Source: JALYUM01 sp036688685 | Lineage (GTDB): Bacteria; Pseudomonadota; Gammaproteobacteria; Burkholderiales; Burkholderiaceae_D | Reading direction: 5' to 3' | Assembly: GCF_036688685.1 (NCBI RefSeq) | Contig: NZ_JAQQPS010000003.1 | Span: 124,001 to 188,000, forward strand | DNA length: 64,000 nt | In this document: one piece after another, positions 16,536 to 24,568 of the stretch | Position numbering within the stretch: the first letter of the stretch is position 1 | Layout of the letters: every line of letters begins with the position of its first letter | Made by a program: the position numbers and the translations under genes | The notes under the pieces: model-generated | Database searches by the model: none | The model's input: only the letters and a program-made list of their open reading frames with translations | Told to the model about the DNA's origin: nothing

Positions 16536-17225
16536 TCAGTCTTTCTGATAGTTTGCTGAACGCGGGCCGTACAGCATGCCGTTGAACGCAGGTGCGCCGA
16601 GGAGGCGCTGATTGGCAACGCCTGCATAGTTAAATCCGGCATCGGCCGTGGTGTTGACGATCTGATTGACCACTGCTGTCACAAGCATGGCAGCGAGCCC
16701 CCCACCACCACTGCTTTGCTCGGCCGACGACGCACTGGCCGTACCGGTCCACAAGGTCGCGCCGGAGCGCAGATCGACCAGTTTTGCCTCAACGACCACC
16801 GTCGTTTCGCTGCTGATGACCATATAGGTCGTTCCGTAGCGCTTCACATGCATGTACAGCGCAGCATCCGCGCCGAAGATCTCGCGCAGCTTCGTCACTG
16901 GCAGCGCGTGAATATCTTCCGGTTGGGTCATGCCGTTCTGCCTGAAGGTTTCCGCAACCGTACTGACAGGAAGCACGTAGTAGCCCGCTTCGGCCAGTGG
17001 ATAGACTGTCGATGTCATCACGCTCATCGTCGCCTTGACCTCCGGTGTTTCATTTACGGGCGGCAGAACCACGATCGATGTCGGGCGGCTTTGCTTGAAC
17101 GCCGTGTAATCAAAAGGCACTTTGGGCGCTGCGCAGGCCGTCAACAACACGATGACAGGCACCATCACTGCCAGCCGTATACGGCCGCTGGCTTCCCGCG
17201 TTGCCATCCAGGATTTCAAGCTCAT
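16536..17225 (-). CDS. DUF799 (GNA1162-like) lipoprotein
   Basis: Putative outer-membrane lipoprotein of the DUF799 family, known from Neisseria antigen GNA1162. The 229-residue product has a signal sequence ending in a lipobox (LLTACAAPK, Cys about 31), then PTSIVVLPPVNETPEVKA and a C-terminal half with alternating hydrophobic segments resembling the alpha/beta fold of TolB-N/CsgG-type lipoproteins. It overlaps the DUF4810 gene by four bases (ATGA) and ends just before a strong terminator. Function unknown; context suggests a complex with the CsgG-like protein. Confidence 0.85.
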   Translation of the reverse strand: MSLKSWMATREASGRIRLAVMVPVIVLLTACAAPKVPFDYTAFKQSRPTSIVVLPPVNETPEVKATMSVMTSTVYPLAEAGYYVLPVSTVAETFRQNGMTQPEDIHALPVTKLREIFGADAALYMHVKRYGTTYMVISSETTVVVEAKLVDLRSGATLWTGTASASSAEQSSGGGGLAAMLVTAVVNQIVNTTADAGFNYAGVANQRLLGAPAFNGMLYGPRSANYQKD

Positions 17226-17581
17226 GATTTTTTCTCGCTCATTTGTTTCAGCAGAAAATCCATATACTGCGTCGATTCAGGGAAGGCCATTTTTTCGGCC
17301 TCAAAATCTTTCTTCGCCTCGTCATACTGGCCGAGCTGAATCTCCAGCATGGCAACGTGGGCACGGAATCCTGGCGGAAGCGGGCGCGCCGCTGCACGTG
17401 CGGCATCGGCCTGCTTCGACATACGTTGCAGCTGTTCGCCCGGATTGGCCGTATCGCCCTTCATGTAGTCATACACATTGCGCTGGTAATCGGGCCAGTG
17501 GTACATCTGCGGCGGCGCCGTCGCGCATCCCGCCAGGGCCAGGGCGGCGATCAATACCAGGCGTGAACCAGCGGACGTCAT
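17222..17581 (-). CDS. DUF4810 lipoprotein
   Basis: Small lipoprotein of the DUF4810 family. Start chosen at the ATG at 17581 (MTSAGSRLVLIAALALAGC), which overlaps the CsgG-like stop by four bases; the frame is open upstream but inside that gene. The 119-residue product has a lipobox LAGC (Cys about 19), a MYHWPDYQRNVYDYM segment characteristic of the family, and a helical C-terminus resembling a short tetratricopeptide-type hairpin. It is the middle gene of a CsgG - DUF4810 - DUF799 operon, an order also known in Neisseria. Confidence 0.85.
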   Translation of the reverse strand: MTSAGSRLVLIAALALAGCATAPPQMYHWPDYQRNVYDYMKGDTANPGEQLQRMSKQADAARAAARPLPPGFRAHVAMLEIQLGQYDEAKKDFEAEKMAFPESTQYMDFLLKQMSEKKS

Positions 17582-18270
17582 GGCGCACCTCGTTGACCGG
17601 TCGGCGATGGCGGCGTCCACTGTCCGCCGTCCAGACCCTTCACCAGGTTGTTGACCGCCTCGCGCATGGCAAGGTCGAGTACCTTGCCATTGAGCGTCGC
17701 GTCATAACCGGCGGTGCCGCCGAAACCAACGATTTCGCGGTTCGACAATTCGAACTCCCCAGCGCCGCGGGCGGAATACACCACCTCGGAGGTCAGGCTG
17801 TTCACAATATTGAGGGTGATCTTGGCGTAAGCGATTTGCGATTTGCCCCGACCCAGCAAGCCAAACAACTGATGATCGCCCACGTCCTTGCGGCCGAACT
17901 CGGAAATATCGCCGGTCACCAGGTAATCTGCGCCACGAATTGATTGCGCTTTTGCCTTGAACTGTGCTTCCTGCTGACCTTCCTGCAAATTGTCCCGGTC
18001 GAGCACATTGAAACGCTGGGACTGTTGCAAGTGCGCGATCAGTGTCGACTTGGCCTGACCACCGAGACGATCGATGCCATCGGTGAAAATGCCGCGCATG
18101 AAGGTCGACCGGTTTTCGAATTTACCTACCGCCACCAGCGTTTTGGCCCCGCGATATGGTGTTGCTGCGGACTCGACTTTTGCCACTTCCAGTGAACGCG
18201 ATGTTTCAGTTGCACAGCCGGCGAGTGCAATGGCGCCGAGAACGATCAAACCTGTTTTAAACATGTGCAT
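17578..18270 (-). CDS. CsgG/HfaB family lipoprotein
   Basis: CsgG-family outer-membrane lipoproteins form secretion channels for curli or holdfast-type anchors; this shorter subgroup is less well characterised. The 230-residue protein starts with a lipoprotein signal (IVLGAIALAGCATET, Cys about 19), then VAVGKFENRSTFM (about 47-60) and GADYLVTGDISEFG, the conserved blocks of the CsgG fold. At 230 residues it is shorter than E. coli CsgG (277), so pore formation is uncertain. GAGGAT lies about 8 bases upstream of the ATG. First gene of the lipoprotein operon. Confidence 0.85.
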   Translation of the reverse strand: MHMFKTGLIVLGAIALAGCATETSRSLEVAKVESAATPYRGAKTLVAVGKFENRSTFMRGIFTDGIDRLGGQAKSTLIAHLQQSQRFNVLDRDNLQEGQQEAQFKAKAQSIRGADYLVTGDISEFGRKDVGDHQLFGLLGRGKSQIAYAKITLNIVNSLTSEVVYSARGAGEFELSNREIVGFGGTAGYDATLNGKVLDLAMREAVNNLVKGLDGGQWTPPSPTGQRGAP

Positions 18271-18543
18271 CTTCTAAATCCTCGTGAAATTTCTAGTTTT
18301 TAACTGGCGCCAACAATCAAGCAGCCAGTTGCATAGGCGCAACGCGGCTCAATATATTGCATTGTTGAAAAAATTGAAATATAAAGCATGTGACTTCCTG
18401 TACATTTACCAGATCGTCAATCTCTTACAACAACCGATATAAACGCATTGACGATTGTGAAAATCCATGTCGCCATTTCAAAAGCGGCGCTCGCAACGCT
18501 CACATAGAATGCGTCGATCCCATCCATTAATGAGGCAGCCGCC
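18271..18543. promoter_or_regulatory. Divergent promoter region
   Basis: This AT-richer gap separates two divergently transcribed units, the CsgG-like operon (minus) and the ThDP enzyme (plus), so it must hold both promoters. A TAGAAT (-10 like) is at about 18507-18512 and a GAGG ribosome site at about 18532 for the plus gene. A sequence TTTTTAACTGG near 18296 and several A/T runs fit the minus promoter, but I cannot assign clear -35/-10 pairs. Confidence 0.45.
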
Positions 18544-20247
18544 ATGACCCACCCCTCCCGCACCGGCGGCCAGATCCTGGTCGACGCCCTCAAGGTTCAC
18601 GGCGTCGACATCGCCTTCGGTGTGCCAGGCGAGAGTTATCTCGATGTACTCGATGCGCTGCACGAGTCGAGCATCCGCTTCATCGTCAACCGCCAGGAAG
18701 GCGGCGCCGCGTTCATGGCCGAGGCTTACGGCAAGCTCACCGGCCAGCCCGGCATCTGTTTTGTCACGCGCGGGCCGGGCGCCACCAATGCGTCGATCGG
18801 CGTGCACACGGCGTTCCAGGATTCGACCCCGATGATCCTGTTCATCGGCCAGGTGGGCGGCGATTTTATCGACCGCGAAGCATTCCAGGAAATCGATTAC
18901 CGCCGCATGTTCGGGCAGATGGCCAAGTGGGTGGCGCAGGTCGACCGCGCCGAACGCCTGCCGGAATACATCGCGCGTGCCTTCCAGGTCGCCACCAGCG
19001 GCCGCCCCGGCCCGGTGGTGCTGGCCCTGCCGGAAGACATGCTCACCAGCGTCGCCCAGGTGGCCGACGCGCGCCGCTATCAGGCGGTGCAGGCGGCGCC
19101 CGCGGCGGCGCAGATCGCCAGCTTGCGCAACATGCTGGCGCAGGCGAAAAAACCGTTCGTGATCGTCGGCGGCGGCGCCTGGAATGCGCAAGCCTGCCGC
19201 GACCTGGCCACGTTTGCCACGGCCAACGCACTGCCGGTCGGCTGCGCCTTCCGCTTCCAGGATTTGCTCGACAACGCGCATCCGCATTACGCCGGCGACG
19301 TCGGCATCGGCATCAATCCGGCACTGGCGGCGCGCATCCGCGACGCCGACCTGGTGATCGCCATCGGACCGCGCCTGGGCGAAATGACCACCAGCGGCTA
19401 TACGCTGTTCGACGCGCCGGTGCCGCGCCAGCGCCTGGTCCACATCCACGCCGACGCCGAGGAACTGGGCAGCGTGTACCAGGCCGACCTGATGATCAAC
19501 AGCGGGCCCGCACAGGCACTGGCGATGCTGGCGGCCATGACCCCGGTCGACGCCGGCGCGTGGCTTGGGTCGGTCGCGCAGGCGAAGGCCGAACTGGCCA
19601 CGTTCCAGCAACGCCCGCCGATTTTCGCGGACGGCGCGGCCCCGCTCGACCTGTGGCAACTGGTGCAGGAACTGATGACGCAGGCGCCGCATGACACCAT
19701 CATCACGAATGGCGCCGGCAACTACGCCACCTGGGCGCACCGCTTCTATTCGTATGGCGGGATGCGCACCCAGCTCGCGCCCACCAGCGGCGCGATGGGC
19801 TATGGCGTGCCGGCCGGCGTGGCGGCAAAAATCGTCGACCCGGCGCGCACGGTGGTCACGTTTGCCGGCGACGGCGAATTCATGATGACAGGGCAGGAAC
19901 TGGCCACCGCGGTCCAGTACCAGGCTGGCGTGATCATCATCGTCTTCAACAACGGCATGTTCGGCACCATCCGCATGCACCAGGAGCGCCATTATCCGGG
20001 CCGCGTCTCTGGCACCGGCCTGCACAACCCCGACTTCGCCGCCCTGGCGCAGGCGTATGGCGCGCATGGCGAAGTGGTCGAAACGACCGCCCAGTTCGGC
20101 CCGGCGCTGGCGCGCGCGCTGGCGCACACGCGCGCGCACGAGCTGCCGGCGGTGATCGAGTTGCGCTATGACGGCAACCTGATCACGCCGAACGCCACCC
20201 TGGACACCATCCGTAATAATGCAAAGAAAGCAAGTTCCGGGTCATAG
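18544..20247 (+). CDS. Thiamine diphosphate-dependent enzyme, acetolactate synthase large-subunit-like
   Basis: Member of the pyruvate oxidase/acetolactate synthase family. The 567-residue protein has the three expected domains: N-terminal pyrimidine-binding domain with FGVPGESYLDVLDAL and the activating Glu in NRQEGGAAF (about 51), central domain (FVIVGGGAWN, about 200), and C-terminal pyrophosphate domain with GDGEFMMTGQE (about 441) and the closing FNNGMFG about 25 residues later. It stands alone, without a small regulatory subunit, and is not next to ilv genes, so a role other than branched-chain amino acid synthesis is likely; substrate cannot be assigned. Confidence 0.85.
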   Translation: MTHPSRTGGQILVDALKVHGVDIAFGVPGESYLDVLDALHESSIRFIVNRQEGGAAFMAEAYGKLTGQPGICFVTRGPGATNASIGVHTAFQDSTPMILFIGQVGGDFIDREAFQEIDYRRMFGQMAKWVAQVDRAERLPEYIARAFQVATSGRPGPVVLALPEDMLTSVAQVADARRYQAVQAAPAAAQIASLRNMLAQAKKPFVIVGGGAWNAQACRDLATFATANALPVGCAFRFQDLLDNAHPHYAGDVGIGINPALAARIRDADLVIAIGPRLGEMTTSGYTLFDAPVPRQRLVHIHADAEELGSVYQADLMINSGPAQALAMLAAMTPVDAGAWLGSVAQAKAELATFQQRPPIFADGAAPLDLWQLVQELMTQAPHDTIITNGAGNYATWAHRFYSYGGMRTQLAPTSGAMGYGVPAGVAAKIVDPARTVVTFAGDGEFMMTGQELATAVQYQAGVIIIVFNNGMFGTIRMHQERHYPGRVSGTGLHNPDFAALAQAYGAHGEVVETTAQFGPALARALAHTRAHELPAVIELRYDGNLITPNATLDTIRNNAKKASSGS

Positions 20248-20346
20248 TCTTGCACCATGATGAGGCACACGCCTACGTAACTGTTCCACGCTGGAGCGTA
20301 CTTTGACTTAGAATGACTCGCTCTTATTTACAGTTAGTAGCGAACC

Positions 20347-21279
20347 ATGTCCAACCCGGCGCAGAAACCAGCTTCCCACACCATCAGCGACGTCGAGCGG
20401 GACATTGGCGTTGCCAAGGAAACGCTGCGCGTGTGGGAGCGCCGCTATGGTTTTCCCCAGCCAGAGCGCGATTTCAACGACGAACGCACCTACCCGCTCG
20501 AGCAGGTTGAGCGACTCGCGCGCATCAAGCGCCTGATCGACCACGGGCATCGTCCCGGCAAGTTGATGGCCTTGTCCGACGCCGAACTGGCCGAACTGGG
20601 CGCCAAGGTGATCGCCCTGGCGCCGGCCGTCCTGTCCGACCCGGAACTGGCGGCCTGCATGGCACTGCTGCGCCGTCACCAGGGGTTTGCCCTGCGCGCC
20701 TACCTGTCGCAATCGCTGCTACGGCGTGGCCTGCGCGACTTCGTGGTGGGTCTGCTGGTCCCCCTGAGCGCGGCGGTGCGCCATGGCTGGGCCGACGGCA
20801 GCGTGACCACTTTTGAAGAACGCATCTTCGCCGAGACGCTCCAGCACGTGCTGCGCCCGGCCATCCTGGTCGCGTCGAGCCGCGACGACGAGCGCAGCAC
20901 GCGCCCGCGCGTGCTGTTGACCACGGTGCCGCAGGAACGCAGCAGCGTTGGCTTGTTAATGAGCGAATCCTTGCTGGCCCTGGCCGGCGCGCACTGCATC
21001 TCGCTGGGCCCGCAAACCGCGCTGGCCGACATCGTCACGGCGGCGCAGGCGCTGCGCAGCGACATCGTGGCGCTGTCGTTTTCCAGCCGGGTGGCCACGC
21101 GCGTGGTTGCCGACAGCGTCGCGGAACTGCGCAACCGCTTCGACGGCAAGGTGGCCGTCTGGGCCAGCGGCAGCGGCGCCGTCCTGGCGCGCCGCCTGCT
21201 GGCCGACCACCACTTCATCGCCCTGGAAGATATCGGCACAGCCATCGCACGCTGGCACGGGACGCCGCGCCGCGACTGA
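20347..21279 (+). CDS. MerR family regulator with degenerate B12-binding-type domain
   Basis: Transcription factor with an N-terminal MerR helix-turn-helix (residues about 12-80: VAKETLRVWERRYGFPQPERD, split across the recognition helix) and a C-terminal region laid out like the cobalamin-binding module of CarH/LitR-type regulators. The loop that should hold the cobalt ligand (normally ExxxxDxHxxG) reads VPQERSSVG (about 194-202), with no His, so base-off B12 binding is unlikely. Preceded by about 100 bases of intergenic DNA after the ThDP gene and followed by ftsY. Target and signal unknown. Confidence 0.82.
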   Translation: MSNPAQKPASHTISDVERDIGVAKETLRVWERRYGFPQPERDFNDERTYPLEQVERLARIKRLIDHGHRPGKLMALSDAELAELGAKVIALAPAVLSDPELAACMALLRRHQGFALRAYLSQSLLRRGLRDFVVGLLVPLSAAVRHGWADGSVTTFEERIFAETLQHVLRPAILVASSRDDERSTRPRVLLTTVPQERSSVGLLMSESLLALAGAHCISLGPQTALADIVTAAQALRSDIVALSFSSRVATRVVADSVAELRNRFDGKVAVWASGSGAVLARRLLADHHFIALEDIGTAIARWHGTPRRD

Positions 21280-21281
21280 GC

Positions 21282-21308
21282 GGCCCGGGTCCGGGCCTCT
21301 GGTAAAAT
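21282..21308 (+). promoter_or_regulatory. GC hairpin and extended -10 promoter for ftsY
   Basis: A perfect palindrome GGCCCGG-gt-CCGGGCC (21282-21297) follows the MerR gene by three bases. Directly after it TGGTAAAAT (21300-21308) is an extended -10 element, about 70 bases upstream of the ftsY ATG. The hairpin lacks a T-tract, so it may slow or end MerR transcription only weakly. Assignment of the promoter is by motif only. Confidence 0.5.
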
Positions 21309-21380
21309 ACGCGCGACTATTTTCCACTTGCCCGGCGCCGCCCGGCAAGGCCATGCTGCACCCGCCCCGAATACTTATCC

Positions 21381-22667
21381 ATGTTCAGTTTTTTCAAGAA
21401 GAAGCTCTTTGGGGGATCGACTCCTGATCCCGTCGAGCCTGCACCACCGGAAGCCATCGAACCCGCGCCGCTGGCGCCGCCCGCGCCGCCTCCTGCCCCG
21501 GTTGTAACGCCGCCGCCAGTCACGCCACCGGTCGACGCGCCGCAGCTTGTGCCAACCCCGGCACCGGTTGCGCCGGCGCCGTTCGTGCCAGCGCCGCCAG
21601 CCACCGTACCGGTACCACCAGCACCAGCGCCGGCCCCGGTCATTGCCCCCGCGCCGGCCGCCAAATCCTGGACCTCGTGGTTCGCCCCCGCTGCGCCCAC
21701 GCCTGCCCCGCTGCAGGAAGTCGAGATCATCGCTGAAACTGCGGAGCGTCCCGTCTCCGAGGCCGACAAAAAGCAATCCTGGATGGCGCGCCTGAAATCG
21801 GGCCTGTCGAAGACGTCGAGCAGCCTGTCGCTGCTGTTCGTCGGCGCGAAAATCGACGAAGATCTGTACGAGGAGCTGGAAGCGGCGCTGTTGATGGCCG
21901 ATGCCGGCATGCCTGCCACCGAATTCCTGCTCACCAACCTGCGCCGCAAGGTCAAGGAAGACAAGCTTCTCGACGCCGCCGCCGTCAAGGGCGCACTCAA
22001 AGTCCTGCTGCGCGATCTGTTGAAACCGCTGGAAAAGCCGCTCGAACTGGGCCGTCATCAACCGATGGTGATGATGATTGCCGGCGTGAATGGCGCCGGC
22101 AAGACCACCACCATTGGCAAGCTGGCCAAGCACATGCAGCGCTACCAGCAGTCGGTGCTGCTCGCGGCCGGCGACACCTTCCGCGCCGCCGCGCGCGAGC
22201 AGTTGATGGTCTGGGGCCAGCGCAATAACGTCAGCGTGATTTCGCAGGAATCGGGCGACCCGGCCGCGGTGGCCTTCGATGCGGTGCATGCGGGTAAAGC
22301 GCGCGCCATGGACGTGGTCATGATCGACACCGCCGGGCGCCTGCCGACCCAGTTGCACCTGATGGACGAGCTGAAAAAAATCAAGCGCGTGCTCACCAAA
22401 GCGATGGACGGCGCACCGCATGAAATCCTGCTGGTCATCGACGGCAACACCGGCCAGAACGCGCTGGCACAAGTGAAAGCCTTCGACGATGCGCTGCAAC
22501 TGACCGGCCTGGTGATCACCAAGCTCGATGGAACCGCAAAAGGCGGCGTGCTGGCGGCGATCGCACGCACGCGCCCGATTCCCGTCTACTTCATCGGCGT
22601 CGGCGAAAAAGTCGACGACCTGCAACCCTTTAGCGCCGACGAATTCGTCGAAGCCCTGCTCGGATAA
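21381..22667 (+). CDS. ftsY: Signal recognition particle receptor FtsY
   Basis: SRP receptor GTPase delivering ribosomes to SecYEG. The 428-residue protein starts with a basic membrane-targeting helix (MFSFFKKKLFGG), has a long Pro/Ala-rich linker (about 12-95) followed by a second amphipathic patch KSWTSWF, then the NG domain: G1 GVNGAGKTTT (about 235), DTAGRLPTQ (about 316) and TKLDGTAKGG (about 375). The proline linker replaces the acidic A domain of E. coli FtsY. Start codon follows a leader containing the promoter; ftsE begins four bases after its stop. Confidence 0.96.
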   Translation: MFSFFKKKLFGGSTPDPVEPAPPEAIEPAPLAPPAPPPAPVVTPPPVTPPVDAPQLVPTPAPVAPAPFVPAPPATVPVPPAPAPAPVIAPAPAAKSWTSWFAPAAPTPAPLQEVEIIAETAERPVSEADKKQSWMARLKSGLSKTSSSLSLLFVGAKIDEDLYEELEAALLMADAGMPATEFLLTNLRRKVKEDKLLDAAAVKGALKVLLRDLLKPLEKPLELGRHQPMVMMIAGVNGAGKTTTIGKLAKHMQRYQQSVLLAAGDTFRAAAREQLMVWGQRNNVSVISQESGDPAAVAFDAVHAGKARAMDVVMIDTAGRLPTQLHLMDELKKIKRVLTKAMDGAPHEILLVIDGNTGQNALAQVKAFDDALQLTGLVITKLDGTAKGGVLAAIARTRPIPVYFIGVGEKVDDLQPFSADEFVEALLG

Positions 22668-22670
22668 CCC

Positions 22671-23330
22671 ATGATCGAATTCCAGGGCGTCTCCAAGTCC
22701 TATACCCGCGACGCGTTCGCACTACAGGACGTCTCGTTCAATGTCGACAAGGGCGAACTGGTGTACCTGGCCGGCCCGTCCGGCGCCGGCAAATCGACCC
22801 TGCTCAAAATGATCGCCGCGATCGAGCGCCCCAGCAGCGGGCGCGTGATCGTCAATGGCCAGGACATCGGCAAGCTGAAACGGGCCAGCGTGCCATTCTT
22901 GCGCCGCAACCTGGGCCTGATCTTCCAGCAGCAGCGTCTGCTCAATGACCGCAGCATCCTGGCCAACACGATGCTGCCGCTGCTGGTGAGCGGCGCCTCG
23001 AATGTCCAGGCCGAGCAGCGCGCCCGCGCCGCGCTCGACAAGGTCGGCCTGCTCGAGCGCGCCAAAGCGCTGCCGCTGGAACTGTCCGGCGGCGAGCAGC
23101 AGCGCGTGGCGATTGCCCGCGCCATTGTCAACCGGCCGCAAATCATCCTGGCCGATGAACCGACCGCCAACCTCGACCGCGCCGCGGCCGACAAGGTGCT
23201 CGACGCCCTGCACGCCTTTCACGCCGTCGGCGTCACCTGCATGATTTCCACCCACGACGAACAGGTGCTCGACAGCGCCGCCCGCATCATCCGCCTCGGC
23301 GCCGGCCACATTGTGGAGGGCGCCGCATGA
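22671..23330 (+). CDS. ftsE: Cell division ATP-binding protein FtsE
   Basis: ABC ATPase of the FtsEX complex controlling septal peptidoglycan hydrolases. The 219-residue product has Walker A GPSGAGKST (about 36-44), Q-loop IFQQQRLL, signature LSGGEQQRVAIARA (about 138), Walker B IILADEPTANLD (about 160) and the switch His in STHDEQ. Starts four bases after ftsY and overlaps ftsX by four bases (ATGA), so ftsYEX is one operon. Confidence 0.95.
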   Translation: MIEFQGVSKSYTRDAFALQDVSFNVDKGELVYLAGPSGAGKSTLLKMIAAIERPSSGRVIVNGQDIGKLKRASVPFLRRNLGLIFQQQRLLNDRSILANTMLPLLVSGASNVQAEQRARAALDKVGLLERAKALPLELSGGEQQRVAIARAIVNRPQIILADEPTANLDRAAADKVLDALHAFHAVGVTCMISTHDEQVLDSAARIIRLGAGHIVEGAA

Positions 23331-24247
23331 ATACCTGGTTGCGCCAACACCGCTTCGCCCTCGGGCGCGCCCTCGCGCAAGTGCGCAAGACGCCGGGCAG
23401 CTTCGCCTTCAACGTCCTGGTTGTCGCGATTGCGCTGGCATTACCCTTCGCAGGATTGACCCTGCTGGAAAACGTGCGCCCGATGTCCGAGCAGTTGTCG
23501 GTCGATCCGGAAATCAGCCTGTTTGCCAAGACCGACACCACGCGCGAGCAGGCGCAAGCGCTCGCCCCCCAGCTGCGCGCCATCCTCGGCACGCACAAGG
23601 CGAAGATCGTTTTCGTGCCGCGCGAGCAGGCGCTCGACACGCTCAAGGACAAGGGCGGCCTGGCCGACGTGCTCGACACACTGGGCGACAATCCCCTGCC
23701 CGACAGTTATGTGATGAAGCTGGACGGTTTTGCCAGTACGGCGGCCGCCGGCGGCGTGGACGCGCTGGCCGAGCGCATGCGCGCCTTGCCGGGTGTCGAG
23801 ACAGTGCAGGTCGACTCGGCCTGGGTCAAGCGCCTGGCCGCGCTCCTGAATATCCTGCGCCTGGCGCTGCTGTTCCTGGCCGTGACGCTGGGCACGGTGG
23901 TCATTGCGGTGGTGTTCAACACGGTGCGCCTGCAGGTGCTGACCCAGCGCGACGAGATCGCCATCTCCAAGCTGATCGGGGCGACCGACAACTTCATTCA
24001 CCGCCCCTTCTATTACAGTGGCGCGCTGCTGGGCCTGTGTTCGGGCGCCGTGGCGCTGGGCGCCGTGACGCTGGCGCTGCGCCCGCTGAACGGCGCTATT
24101 GCCGAATTTGCGCGGCTGTATGCGTCCGAATTCCAGCTGCTGCCGATCGAACCGGTCGGCATGGCCTTGTTGCTGGCCCTGAGCGCCGCGCTGGGACTGG
24201 TCGGCGCCGTGCTGTCTGTGAAACGCCATCTCGCGCGCTTGAGCTAA
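23327..24247 (+). CDS. ftsX: Cell division protein FtsX
   Basis: Membrane subunit of FtsEX. The 306-residue protein has an N-terminal cytoplasmic tail, membrane helix 1 (about 25-45), a periplasmic domain of about 120 residues where hydrolase activators bind, then three C-terminal helices (about 172-195, 222-245, 280-298) in FtsX/permease arrangement, including AISKLIGATDNFIHRPFYYSG near 210. Translationally coupled to ftsE. Downstream hairpin TGACGC...GCGTCA near 24300-24320 has no T-tract. Confidence 0.93.
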   Translation: MNTWLRQHRFALGRALAQVRKTPGSFAFNVLVVAIALALPFAGLTLLENVRPMSEQLSVDPEISLFAKTDTTREQAQALAPQLRAILGTHKAKIVFVPREQALDTLKDKGGLADVLDTLGDNPLPDSYVMKLDGFASTAAAGGVDALAERMRALPGVETVQVDSAWVKRLAALLNILRLALLFLAVTLGTVVIAVVFNTVRLQVLTQRDEIAISKLIGATDNFIHRPFYYSGALLGLCSGAVALGAVTLALRPLNGAIAEFARLYASEFQLLPIEPVGMALLLALSAALGLVGAVLSVKRHLARLS

Positions 24248-24473
24248 CGCATTTAAGCTGAATCTAACTCGTTACTGGTACCCTGATTTCTGCAGCTCGA
24301 TGACGCCATTACGTGCGTCATGCAACAGATGCGGTGGTACTGGTAGCGCTATCCTGAACCTATCCCACATCAAGCCCACCCTATGAGATCGCGCATGGTT
24401 TGCCCCTCAAGAGTCGTGGTTTTCAGTCGATATTTTCATACAGATTCGCTATCGCGACCATAGGTGTGCGCGA

Positions 24474-24503
24474 TTGGCACTCCCAAGTAGAGAGTGCTAA
24501 ACT
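24474..24503 (+). promoter_or_regulatory. CIRCE element overlapping the rpoH promoter
   Basis: TTGGCACTC (24474-24482), nine bases, then GAGTGCTAA (24492-24500) matches the HrcA operator CIRCE (TTAGCACTC-N9-GAGTGCTAA) with a single mismatch. The left arm doubles as a sigma-70 -35 (TTGGCA) and TAAACT at 24498-24503, 18 bases downstream, as -10, so bound HrcA would block the promoter. It lies 66 bases upstream of rpoH. The remaining upstream 225 bases hold no gene I recognise. HrcA itself is not in the window. Confidence 0.85.
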
Positions 24504-24568
24504 ATGTCTCAATGTCCGGTGAAGCACATACCCGGACCCTGCAGTACAGAATTCAACAAGGATAAAAA

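Noticed and set aside
24248..24473. Sigma-32-type promoter upstream of rpoH
   Set aside because: No convincing CTTGAA / CCCCAT pair with correct spacing was found; only the CIRCE-overlapping sigma-70 promoter is supported.
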